Counted from the first letter of the stretch, positions 6,321 through 13,554 are shown. The stretch: DNA of 14,292 nucleotides from DATBGO01 sp050011895 (GCA_050011895.1 JBEKIF010000084.1:1-14292), one strand, 5' to 3'. Made by a program: numbers and translations. Notes: generated from the sequence alone by a model not told the origin.

Positions 6321-8447
6321 TCACCGGCCGACCAGCCGCTCGACCGTCGAGAGCAGGGAGCGCTGATCGAAGCTCCGCTTGGCCATGTACGCGTCCGCGC
6401 CTGCCTCGATTCCCCGGCGCCGGTCGTCTTCGGCTCCGTGCGAGGTGACGATGACGACGGGCAGCGATGAGCGCGCGGTGTCGGCGCGAATCGCGCGGGT
6501 GAGCCCGATCCCGTCAAGTTCGGGCATCTCGAGGTCGGTGACAACGAGCGCGATCCCGGCGTCCCGATCGAGGGCAGCGAGGGCGTCACGTCCGTCGCGC
6601 GCGGTCACCACCGGGTAGCCGGCCGCCTCGAGGATGCTGCGCTGCAGCTCGCGGACGGTGAATGAGTCCTCGACCACCAGGACCTTGGGCGCCGCGGCCA
6701 GGCCGGCCGCCGCGTCCGGCGCCGCCGTCCCCGGAACATGCCGAGATCCCCGGGCCAGCATCGCCGGATCGGCCAGGAGCGCAATCCGGCCATCGCCGAG
6801 GATGGCCGCCCCGAGGTAGCCCTCGACGCCGGCCAGCAGCGGGCCGAGTGACTTGATCACGACTTCTTCCTGGCCGAGGAGGGCGTCGCAGCTGGCGATG
6901 ACCCGGCGGCCGCCGGCCGCAATGATGAGCGCGGGCGGCCGGTCGCGCAGCGGCGGCGCTGCCGCACCGACGAGCGCGGCGACGTCATAGACCGGCAGCG
7001 ACTTCCCGCGGATCTCCAGGGCAGGCCGGCCCTGCAGCACGAGGGGCTGCGTCACCGTCACGACCTCTTCGACAGCGGCCAGCGGCACGCCGTACACCGC
7101 CCCGCCGCGCTCGAAGAGCAGTACCTCGGCGAGGGCAAGAGCGAGCGGGAACCACAGGACGACATCCATCCCCCGGCCGGGCTCGCTCCGGACCTCGATG
7201 CTGCCGCCCAGCGAGCGCGCGTACGTCTTGACGGCATCAAGGCCCACGCCGCGCCCGGCCAGGTCGGTCACCTCAGCCGCTGTCGAGTACCCGGCCCGGG
7301 CGAGAAGGTCGGTGAGCGACCCTTCGCGGCGGGCCTTCTCGGTCACCTCAGGCGAGACGCCCCGGCCGTCGTCCGCGACCACGATCTCGACGACGCTGCC
7401 CCGCGGCACGGCGCGCAGCTCGACCCGCCCGCGGGCCGGCTTGCCCGCACGCTCGCGCTCGGCCGGGGACTCGACGCCGTGCACCACGGCGTTGCGCAAC
7501 AGGTGCACGAGCGGGTCTGACAGGCTCTCGAGTATCACCCGGTCGAGTTCGGTATCAGCGCCCGTGACCGCGAATCCGACGTCCTTGCCGGCGGCGCGCG
7601 CCATGTCCCGGACCGCGCGCGGCAGCGGCCCGGCGATCACCGATAGCGGTAGCGTCCGCATCCCGACCGCGGTGTCCTTGAGATCGTCGAGCATGCGCGC
7701 GCCGACCCCGAGCAGGTCGGCGGTCTCCTCGGACAGCCGGTCCTCGGCACCGAGGGAGTGAGCCAGCCGTCTCCGCTCCTGCATGATCTCACCAGCCACA
7801 TCGAGCAGATGGTCGATCTTCTCGGCCGGAACCCGCAGGGTGTGCCGCAGGGCCGCCGACGTGGGAACGCCGGTCACGCGGGCAGCCGGCTCGGGGGCAC
7901 CCGGCTCAGCGGCATCCGGCTCGGGGGCACCCGGCGGCGGGGCACCGGTCTCAAGGGCATCGGCCTCAACTGCACCAGCCTCGGTGCCGGCCGCCCCGAG
8001 TGCGCCCGTGGCAGCCGGGCCCGTCGCTTCCGGTAGACCCATCCCGGTGCCGATGACACCCGGAAGGCGGACGTCACCGGCCAGCGCCGACCGGCTCGCC
8101 GCGAGATCGTCGATGAGATCGTCAACGGGCTCCCCGGCCCCGGCCACCTGGGCGCGCAAGGCGGCGGTCGCGCGCAGCAGCAGCGCGGCGAGCCCCGGCG
8201 GGAACGCTCCCGCATCCCGCACGCCGGCCAGGACGTCCTCTGCGGCATGTGCGACCGCGCGGATGTCGTCGAAGCCGAGCATCCCTGCCGCTCCCTTGAT
8301 GGTGTGCGCATTGCGGAACAGCGAGTCGACGGTCTCAGCGCCAGCATCCCCCGCCTCGATCGCGAGCAGCCCGGTATCCATCTGATCGAGCCGCTGCGTC
8401 GCCTCGTCACGGAAGAGCTCACTGAGGCCGGCATCAGGCTCGGTCAC
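6321..8447 (-). CDS. cheA: Hybrid CheA histidine kinase with C-terminal receiver, 708 aa
   Basis: Central kinase of the chemosensory array; it autophosphorylates and passes phosphate to receiver domains. In order: P1 Hpt domain (about 5-105) with phospho-histidine H48 in RNAHTIKGAAGMLGF; a long Ala/Gly/Pro linker (about 125-195) built of five-residue repeats; P3 dimerisation helices (about 200-262, VPAEKIDHLLDVAGEIMQERR); P4 ATPase (about 262-436) with N319 in HLLRNAVVHG, DDGRG (359-363) and GRGVGLD (398-404); P5 CheW-like domain (about 438-570, VYGVPLAAVEEVV); and a receiver (588-706) with E593/D594, D638, T668 and K690. No P2 (CheY/CheB-docking) domain is recognisable; the repeat linker takes its place. 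The GTG start at 8447 overlaps the cheW stop as GTGA. The fused receiver may be a phosphate sink or an output. Domain assignments are firm; target specificity is not visible. Confidence 0.95.
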   Translation of the reverse strand: MTEPDAGLSELFRDEATQRLDQMDTGLLAIEAGDAGAETVDSLFRNAHTIKGAAGMLGFDDIRAVAHAAEDVLAGVRDAGAFPPGLAALLLRATAALRAQVAGAGEPVDDLIDDLAASRSALAGDVRLPGVIGTGMGLPEATGPAATGALGAAGTEAGAVEADALETGAPPPGAPEPDAAEPGAPEPAARVTGVPTSAALRHTLRVPAEKIDHLLDVAGEIMQERRRLAHSLGAEDRLSEETADLLGVGARMLDDLKDTAVGMRTLPLSVIAGPLPRAVRDMARAAGKDVGFAVTGADTELDRVILESLSDPLVHLLRNAVVHGVESPAERERAGKPARGRVELRAVPRGSVVEIVVADDGRGVSPEVTEKARREGSLTDLLARAGYSTAAEVTDLAGRGVGLDAVKTYARSLGGSIEVRSEPGRGMDVVLWFPLALALAEVLLFERGGAVYGVPLAAVEEVVTVTQPLVLQGRPALEIRGKSLPVYDVAALVGAAAPPLRDRPPALIIAAGGRRVIASCDALLGQEEVVIKSLGPLLAGVEGYLGAAILGDGRIALLADPAMLARGSRHVPGTAAPDAAAGLAAAPKVLVVEDSFTVRELQRSILEAAGYPVVTARDGRDALAALDRDAGIALVVTDLEMPELDGIGLTRAIRADTARSSLPVVIVTSHGAEDDRRRGIEAGADAYMAKRSFDQRSLLSTVERLVGR
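7886..7960. repeat. 15-bp imperfect tandem repeat in the cheA linker
   Basis: About five degenerate copies related to CCGGCTCGGGGGCAC run from 7886 to 7960; those at 7886 and 7916 are identical. They encode pentapeptides such as EPGAP and EPDAA on the minus strand, between the Hpt and dimerisation domains. The period matches the cheR repeat but the sequence differs. Confidence 0.8.
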
Positions 8448-8848
8448 CGCGACGCCTGCGCAAGCGAATCGAGCACCCGTGGCACGTCGATCACGCCGAT
8501 CAGGTCACCATCGCCGAAGAGGGCACCGGCCAGCAGGCCGGACTCGGTCTCCTCGGCCGGATCCGCCAGCTCGCCGACCCCGCTCACCTCATCGATCGCG
8601 AAGCCGGCCCGCCGGCCGCCTGCCTCCGCGACCAGCAGGCGGCCCGGCGGCACCGTCCGCGGGATCTCCAGGAGCCGCGCCAGGTCCGCCACCGGGAGAA
8701 TCTGGCCGCGCAGGTTCCGCACCCCGAGCAGCTCAGGCCGCGCTCCGGGAACAGCCCTGACCTGCCCGAGGTCGGCGATCTCCAGCACGTGCTCGACGGG
8801 GATCGCGTACGCTTCCGAAGCCACCCGCAGCCGAACATGAACGCTCAC
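8444..8848 (-). CDS. cheW: CheW-type coupling protein, 134 aa
   Basis: Small scaffold that links receptor tips to CheA. The whole protein is one CheW fold: VRLRVASEAYAIPVEHVLEIADL, then LLGVRNLRGQILPVADLARLL (the conserved NLRG-x-I-PV core), a LLVAEAGGRRAGFAIDEVSGV strand pair, and a closing LIGVIDVPRVL. It is slightly shorter than the usual 150-170 aa but all core strands can be placed. The GTG start at 8848 overlaps the MCP stop (GTGA) and its own stop overlaps the cheA start (GTGA), so receptor, coupler and kinase should be made in linked amounts. Confidence 0.94.
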   Translation of the reverse strand: MSVHVRLRVASEAYAIPVEHVLEIADLGQVRAVPGARPELLGVRNLRGQILPVADLARLLEIPRTVPPGRLLVAEAGGRRAGFAIDEVSGVGELADPAEETESGLLAGALFGDGDLIGVIDVPRVLDSLAQASR

Positions 8849-10293
8849 GAGTCGCTATCCCCGCTGCCCTCGCGGAGCGCGCCTTCAAGATCGTCCACCA
8901 GCGCCTCAAGCCGCCCGGCGGTGGCCGACCACTGCTCCTGCTCCGTCGCGAGCTGGTCGGCCGCCTCGCGGATCTGCTGGATCGCGCTGTCCACCTGGTC
9001 AGCAGCAGACTTCTGCTGCTGGGTGGCGAGGATCGACTGCTCGATCATGGTCCCCGTTGACGTCATCAGGTCGCCCACCTCACGGGCCTGGCGGGTGCCC
9101 TCCTCGGTCGCCATGATCGTCGCGTTCGTCCCGTCCTGAACGCCGGTGATGATCACGCTGATCGAGTCGGTGGAGTGCACCGACCGCTCCGCGAGCTTGC
9201 GCACCTCGGCCGCGACGACGGCGAAGCCCTTGCCTGCCTCACCGGCCCTGGCCGCCTCGATGGCGGCGTTCAGCGCGAGCAGGTTCGTCTGTCCCGCGAT
9301 GTCATTGATCAGCTCAAGGATCTCGCCGATCTGCTGCGCATGCTTGCCGAGCGAGAGCGCCCGCTCGGTAATCGCCTCGATCTTCGCCTGCAGGTCACGC
9401 ATCGTGTCGCCGGTCTGCTCGGCCGCCTTCGCCACGGCATGCGAGTTGTCAGCGATCGAGCCGGCCGTCGTCGCCAGTTCCTCGACCGTCGCTGATGTCT
9501 CCGCGACCGCGGATGACTGCTCGCTGGTCACCGCGGCCGCGTTCCTCGCCGCCAGCCGGAGCTCGCTCGTGACCTCGCCGATTACTGCCGAGGTCGAGCG
9601 AAGGCGGCCAAGGAGCCCGTTCAGCCGCCCGAGCGCCGCCGTCAGCTCTTTCTCCCGTTCGGCAGCCCGGCCCAGCAGCCGCATCGCGAAGAGCGCGAAT
9701 GCCAGGACAGCCAGAACGGCCAGGATGGCAGCGGCCACCCCGATCCCGAGCGCCTGGCCCGCTGCTGCGGAGGCAGCCGCCTGCGACATATCCGCGCGGC
9801 GCGCCTGGGCGCTGTCAAGCTGGCCCAGCGGCGCCAGGACACTGCTGTCGGAAGCGGTCAGCCGCGTGGCTGCCGCGACCTCACGCGCCGATGTCGTTCC
9901 GGCGGCCCCTTGAACCTGCGTGAACAGCGCAAAGAACCCGTTTTCCGCCGCCGTGGCCTGCAATCGGAATCGTGTCTCGATAGACGTCTCGGTCGCGCCC
10001 AGATTGACTGACGTGGTCACGAACTGATTCCGCGCCGCTCGCACCTCGTTCATGAGCACCGGCGACGGGGCGAAGAGGTACTCGTTCATCGCTTCATGCT
10101 CATGCCAGAAGGTGGCGACGAGCACTTGCGTGAGCCTCGCGTCATGGCGGGCGTCGAGCGCCGTCGCCGACCTGGCGAGTGCATCCTGGTAGCGCCAGAT
10201 CATGACGCCGCTCAAGGCCGCGATCAGGACGACCGCCGCTGCGCTCACGGCGGCGACGCGCCGCGCCGGCCCTCTCAGCAGATCTTTCGGCAT
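8845..10293 (-). CDS. Methyl-accepting chemotaxis protein (chemoreceptor), 482 aa
   Basis: Membrane receptor at the head of the operon. Residues 1-11 are basic; TM1 is about 12-33 (VAAVSAAAVVLIAALSGVMIW); an outside domain of about 145 residues (36-180) is predicted to be helical, four-helix-bundle-like, and starts with H64, H66 and E67 in TFWHEHEAMNEYLF; TM2 is about 182-205. The cytoplasmic coiled coil has a canonical signalling tip at about 323-371 (EILELINDIAGQTNLLALNA, then EAARAGEAGKGFAVVA and EVRKLAERS). No clear HAMP consensus lies between TM2 and the coiled coil, only a charged stretch (RLLGRAAEREKEL). The C-terminus lacks an NWETF-type CheR/CheB tether. I chose ATG 10293 because AGGAAG lies about 9 nt upstream and the next in-frame option at 10368 is a TTG without a ribosome site. 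The signal sensed is unknown. Confidence 0.94.
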   Translation of the reverse strand: MPKDLLRGPARRVAAVSAAAVVLIAALSGVMIWRYQDALARSATALDARHDARLTQVLVATFWHEHEAMNEYLFAPSPVLMNEVRAARNQFVTTSVNLGATETSIETRFRLQATAAENGFFALFTQVQGAAGTTSAREVAAATRLTASDSSVLAPLGQLDSAQARRADMSQAAASAAAGQALGIGVAAAILAVLAVLAFALFAMRLLGRAAEREKELTAALGRLNGLLGRLRSTSAVIGEVTSELRLAARNAAAVTSEQSSAVAETSATVEELATTAGSIADNSHAVAKAAEQTGDTMRDLQAKIEAITERALSLGKHAQQIGEILELINDIAGQTNLLALNAAIEAARAGEAGKGFAVVAAEVRKLAERSVHSTDSISVIITGVQDGTNATIMATEEGTRQAREVGDLMTSTGTMIEQSILATQQQKSAADQVDSAIQQIREAADQLATEQEQWSATAGRLEALVDDLEGALREGSGDSDS

Positions 10294-10518
10294 TCGCTCG
10301 CGCTTCCTGCCCCGTCGTGCCACCTTGTGGTCCGGCCCTCCATAAGGATCTACCCATCGATAACGCAAACGTATCGTTCGACTACGCTTCGTAGCAGAAC
10401 CGAGGCTGCTGCTACCGGTTTCCGCACCAGCCCGGACGACAGCCGTGCGCTGTCAGGTACTGGCGAGATAAGCGAGAACAGCAGGACATAAGGGGTGATC
10501 GTCAGGCAGCGGGCATGC
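10294..10518 (-). promoter_or_regulatory. Presumed control region of the chemosensory operon, with two dyads
   Basis: This 225-nt gap precedes the MCP gene. It contains a perfect inverted repeat CTACG-3 nt-CGTAG (10382-10394) and, next to it, an imperfect one reading CGATAACG...CGTATCG (10358-10376), both in a less GC-rich patch. They are placed where an operator for the minus-strand operon would lie. No confident -35/-10 pair was found. No ORF with gene-like features was seen here. Confidence 0.5.
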
Positions 10519-11637
10519 TCAGCCGGTCAGGCCGTGCGCGAGCAGTTCGGCACGGGCCTCATCGACCCGGTCGTCAGCGGTGTGCTCCGCCAGCCAGCCG
10601 ACCAGGTCGTTCACCCCGTCCGCGAACGAGACCTCGGCGCGGAACCCGAGGTCACGCCGGGCGGCGGCGGTATCGGCCCAGCAGTGCCTGATATCCCCGG
10701 CCCGGAAGTCGCCGGTGATCTCCGGCGGCACGTTCTTGCCGAGGGCCACGGCGAGGTACCGGGCGATGTCGGTCACGCTCAGCGGCGAGCCGGTCCCGAC
10801 GTTGCAGGCCACCCCGGTCACCTCGGTCTTTTCCAGGGCGGTCACGAAGGCCCGGGCCACGTCGCTCACGTGCACGAAATCCCGGAGCTGCTGGCCGTCC
10901 TCGAACACCAGCGGCGGCCGGTCGTTCAGCAGCCGGGCGGAGAAGATCGCGCCAATGCCGGTATAGGGATTGGACAGCGACTGGCGGGGCCCGTAGGTGT
11001 TGAAGATCCGCAGCGCCACGGCTCCGATACCGTAGGCGCCGCCCACCGTGAGGCTGAGCATCTCCTGGTCCATCTTGGAGACGGCGTAGACCGAGGTGGG
11101 GATGAGGGGCTTGTTCTCGGCGGTGGGCACCGGCCTGACCTCGGCATCGCAGACCGGGCACCGCGCCTCCCACTGCCTGGCCAGCAGCGCCGCGTCGGAC
11201 CGCGGCCGCGGACTGAGGGTGCCGTGCTCGTCGCAGCGGTAGGCGCCCTCGCCGTAGATGGACATCGACGAGGCGACGATCAGGCGGCTGACATCGGTCC
11301 CGCCCTCGGCCAGCAACTGCAGCAGGACCGCGGTGCCGCGGGTATTCGTGTCGACGTAACGATCGATCTCGTACATCGACTGCCCCACCCCGACCTCGGC
11401 GGCGAGATGGATGACCGCGTCCGCCCCCCGCAGCGCCTGCTTCAGGGCGGACCGGTTTCGCACGTCGCCGACGACCAGCTCGGCGTCGGCGGCCAGGTTC
11501 CTGGCGCCCGCGGTGCCATGCACCTGCGGGACGAGGGAGTCGTACACGCGGACGTCATAGCCGCGCGCGAGCAGCTGGTCGACGATGTGCGAGCCGATGA
11601 ACCCGGCCCCGCCGGTGACCAGAATCCTGGAGCTCAT
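10519..11637 (-). CDS. NAD-dependent nucleotide-sugar epimerase/dehydratase (extended SDR), 372 aa
   Basis: Probable cytoplasmic enzyme that epimerises or dehydrates a nucleotide-activated sugar. The Rossmann motif ILVTGGAGFIGSH opens the protein (G9, G12, G15). Catalytic residues are visible: S124 in VASSMSIYG and the Y184-x3-K188 pair in SVYAVSKMDQE. RIFNTYGPRQ, LRDFVHVSDVARA and CNVGTG are standard family segments. Between S124 and Y184 there is an insertion of about 40 residues carrying C135, H138 and a CPVC pair (C160, C163), a zinc-ribbon-like arrangement. I chose ATG 11637 because it begins the Rossmann strand; upstream in-frame starts (11751, 11793) would add unconserved residues, and the ribosome site at 11637 is weak. 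It lies 225 nt upstream of the MCP gene in the same direction and is divergent from the ThDP enzyme. dTDP-rhamnose-type 4-epimerase is one possibility; the substrate cannot be read. Confidence 0.88.
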   Translation of the reverse strand: MSSRILVTGGAGFIGSHIVDQLLARGYDVRVYDSLVPQVHGTAGARNLAADAELVVGDVRNRSALKQALRGADAVIHLAAEVGVGQSMYEIDRYVDTNTRGTAVLLQLLAEGGTDVSRLIVASSMSIYGEGAYRCDEHGTLSPRPRSDAALLARQWEARCPVCDAEVRPVPTAENKPLIPTSVYAVSKMDQEMLSLTVGGAYGIGAVALRIFNTYGPRQSLSNPYTGIGAIFSARLLNDRPPLVFEDGQQLRDFVHVSDVARAFVTALEKTEVTGVACNVGTGSPLSVTDIARYLAVALGKNVPPEITGDFRAGDIRHCWADTAAARRDLGFRAEVSFADGVNDLVGWLAEHTADDRVDEARAELLAHGLTG

Positions 11638-11959
11638 GACGCTATCCGCCCCCGTACGGCTGCCGAGAACTGCTTGTCGCTGATCTGAGCCAGATCGAGC
11701 CCCATTCCCGTGCCCCCGCTCCGCGCTGGCCGACTCACGGCGTGATTTCATCCAACCCCGGACCGGTACCGGGCAGCTAGAGGCTAAGGTCACATTGCGT
11801 AACTGATTAAGCGCTTAACGTTACAATTCGCTGGCCTGACGACCACCGGCCCCGGCCAGCGCGCGCCCTAAGACAGGCACCCCCTAGCCTGGATGCCTCC
11901 TGGCATCGGCGTGGCTGCCTTGTCAGCAGCATCGGTGCCCGGATCCAGGGAGGAAAACG
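11638..11959. promoter_or_regulatory. Divergent intergenic region with 26-bp interrupted palindrome
   Basis: This 322-nt region separates two divergent genes. An AT-rich island at about 11792-11828 carries the perfect 12-bp palindrome TTAAGCGCTTAA (11807-11818), framed by GTAAC (11799-11803) and GTTAC (11820-11824), the arms offset by two bases. A TACAAT (11822-11827) on the plus strand is a good -10 candidate for the ThDP enzyme gene; TTGCGT at 11795 is a possible but poorly spaced -35. On the minus strand TTGTAA and TACGCA could serve the epimerase. A dimeric regulator bound at the palindrome would cover both promoters. No gene is seen in the region. Confidence 0.6.
11829..11939 (+). other. 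Structured leader of the ThDP enzyme gene
   Basis: Downstream of the -10 candidate three perfect inverted repeats follow. They are CGCTGGCC/GGCCAGCG (11829-11836 with 11854-11861), GATGCC-TCCT-GGCATC (11892-11907), and GGCACC/GGTGCC (11876-11881 with 11934-11939) enclosing the second. They could form a folded 5' leader. No known riboswitch class was recognised; conserved ThDP-riboswitch cores are not present. The first repeat may instead lie at the transcription start and act as DNA. Confidence 0.4.
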
Positions 11960-13513
11960 ATGAACGGCGCGCAGGCCGTGATCCGCACGCTGACCGGCTG
12001 CGGCGTGAACGTGTGCTTCAGCAATCCGGGCACCTCGGAGATGCACTTCGTCGCGGCGCTGGACGCCGTTCCGGCGATGCGCGGGGTGCTGTGCCTATTC
12101 GAGGGAGTGGCGACCGGCGCGGCCGACGGTTACGGGCGGATGACGGGCCGGCCGGCGATGGCGCTGCTGCACCTCGGTCCCGGGCTGGCGAACGGGCTGG
12201 CCAACCTGCATAACGCGCGCCGGGCCGCCACCCCGCTGCTCGCCGTGATCGGTGACCACGCCACCTACCACAAGCGCTTCGACGCGCCGCTGGAGTCGAA
12301 CATCGACGCGCTGGCCTACTCGGTGTCCGGCTGGGTCCGCCGCCCGGCACGCAGCGCCGATGCGGCCGCCGACGCTGCCGGGGCGGCCGCCGCTGCGCTG
12401 GCCCCGCCGGGGAGAGTGGCCACCCTCATCCTGCCCGCCGACGTGTCCTGGTCCGAGGGAGGCGAGCCCGCGGCTGCGCTCCCGGCGCCGGCGGCGGCAC
12501 CGGTCCCCGATGACGTCGTCGGCTCGGCCGCGGCAGCGCTGCGCAGCGGGGAGCCGAGCGTGCTCCTGCTTGGCGGCCCCGCTACCCGGCGGGCCGGCCT
12601 GGAGGCGGCCAGCCGGGTCGCCAGCGCCACCGGTGCCCGGCTGCTGTGCGAGACCTTCCCGGCCAGGCTCAAGCGCGGCGCGGGCATCCCGGCGCTCGAC
12701 CGGCTGGCCTACCTCGCCGAGTTCGCGACCGCGCAGCTTTCCGGCGCGCGCCACCTGATCCTGGCCGGCGCGCGCGCCCCGGTCTCGTTTTTCGCCTACC
12801 CGGGCAAGCCAAGTTCCCTGGTCCCCGGCGACTGCCAGGTGCACGTGCTCGCCGGGAGCGGCGACGATGTGTGCGGGGGGCTCGCGTCGCTGGCCGATCT
12901 CGTCGCGCCGGGCGCCAGGCCGGTGCCGCAGCCGCCGGAGCGCCCCGGGGTGCCGGACGGCGATCTCAGCGCGGAGACCGCGGCCGCGGTCATCGGCGCG
13001 CTGCTGCCCGAGGACGCCATCGTCTCCGATGAGGCCAATACGTCCGGGCGGTGGCTGCCCGCGGCGACCGCGGGCGCGCCACCGCACGACTGGCTGACTC
13101 TGACCGGCGGCGCGATCGGCCAGGGACTGCCGCTGGCGACGGGCTCCGCGATCGCCTGCCCGGGACGCAGCGTCATCGCCCTGGAGGCGGACGGCAGTGC
13201 CATGTATACGATCTCCGCCCTCTGGACCCACGCCAGGGAGGGCCTCGACGTCACCACGATCATCTTCAACAACCGCTCGTACGCGATACTGCGGATGGAA
13301 CTCGACCGGGTCGGCGCGACGGCGACCGGCGAAGCCGCCCGGAGCCTGCTCGACCTGTCCCGGCCTGACCTCGACTTCGTCGCCCTGGCCAGCGGCATGG
13401 GCGTACCCGCGAGCCGGGCCAAGACAGCCGGTGAGCTCGCCGCGCAGCTGCGGCACGCGCTCATTGAACCGGGGCCGCACCTTATCGAGGCAGTGGTCCC
13501 GCCATTCGGATGA
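11960..13513 (+). CDS. Thiamine-diphosphate enzyme, acetolactate synthase/benzoylformate decarboxylase-like, 517 aa
   Basis: ThDP-dependent enzyme that would decarboxylate a 2-keto acid and release or ligate the product. The Pyr domain (1-165) has SNPGTSEMHF and the catalytic glutamate E48 in LFEGVATGAADGYGR. A middle domain (about 185-320) is Ala/Gly-rich and lacks clear FAD contacts. The PP domain (335-517) has GGAIGQGLPLATG and the Mg/ThDP motif EADGS...NN (D411 to N437/N438), with A in place of the first G of GDGS. Length, 517 aa, is nearer benzoylformate decarboxylase-like members than true acetolactate synthase (about 560-600), and no small regulatory subunit is adjacent. ATG 11960 follows GGGAGGA at about 6 nt, a strong ribosome site. 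It is the only plus-strand gene, preceded by a possible structured leader and followed by stem-loops. Substrate is unknown; automatic annotation as acetolactate synthase large subunit should be doubted. Confidence 0.9.
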   Translation: MNGAQAVIRTLTGCGVNVCFSNPGTSEMHFVAALDAVPAMRGVLCLFEGVATGAADGYGRMTGRPAMALLHLGPGLANGLANLHNARRAATPLLAVIGDHATYHKRFDAPLESNIDALAYSVSGWVRRPARSADAAADAAGAAAAALAPPGRVATLILPADVSWSEGGEPAAALPAPAAAPVPDDVVGSAAAALRSGEPSVLLLGGPATRRAGLEAASRVASATGARLLCETFPARLKRGAGIPALDRLAYLAEFATAQLSGARHLILAGARAPVSFFAYPGKPSSLVPGDCQVHVLAGSGDDVCGGLASLADLVAPGARPVPQPPERPGVPDGDLSAETAAAVIGALLPEDAIVSDEANTSGRWLPAATAGAPPHDWLTLTGGAIGQGLPLATGSAIACPGRSVIALEADGSAMYTISALWTHAREGLDVTTIIFNNRSYAILRMELDRVGATATGEAARSLLDLSRPDLDFVALASGMGVPASRAKTAGELAAQLRHALIEPGPHLIEAVVPPFG

Positions 13514-13554
13514 ATGGGCATCCCGCGCTGAACTCGCGGGCGAGCTAAGCCCGC
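13514..13554 (+). terminator. Two overlapping stem-loops after the ThDP enzyme gene
   Basis: CCCGCG-7 nt-CGCGGG (13522-13540) and GCGGGC-7 nt-GCCCGC (13536-13554) are both perfect 6-bp GC stems sharing bases 13536-13540, so only one can form at a time. They start 8 nt after the stop codon and lie between convergent transcription units. No U-tract follows, as is common for actinobacterial terminators. Confidence 0.5.

Noticed and set aside
6317..6589. N-terminal extension of CheB by 91 codons
   Set aside because: The extra residues are Ser/Pro/Arg-rich and lie wholly inside the cheA receiver coding region; the receiver of CheB begins exactly at the ATG at 6316.
10294..10368. 25-residue N-terminal extension of the MCP from a TTG at 10368
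   Set aside because: No ribosome site before the TTG, and the extension would overlap the candidate operator dyads.
10495..11688. 397-codon plus-strand frame over the epimerase
   Set aside because: Antisense shadow of a gene with a complete SDR motif set; no ribosome site and no recognisable domain.
11829..11959. Thiamine (ThDP) riboswitch before the ThDP enzyme
   Set aside because: The conserved CUGAGA and GAU/ACC core segments are not present.
12095..13480. 461-codon minus-strand frame over the ThDP enzyme
   Set aside because: Antisense to a gene with strong ribosome site and ThDP motifs; composition is typical of a complement frame.
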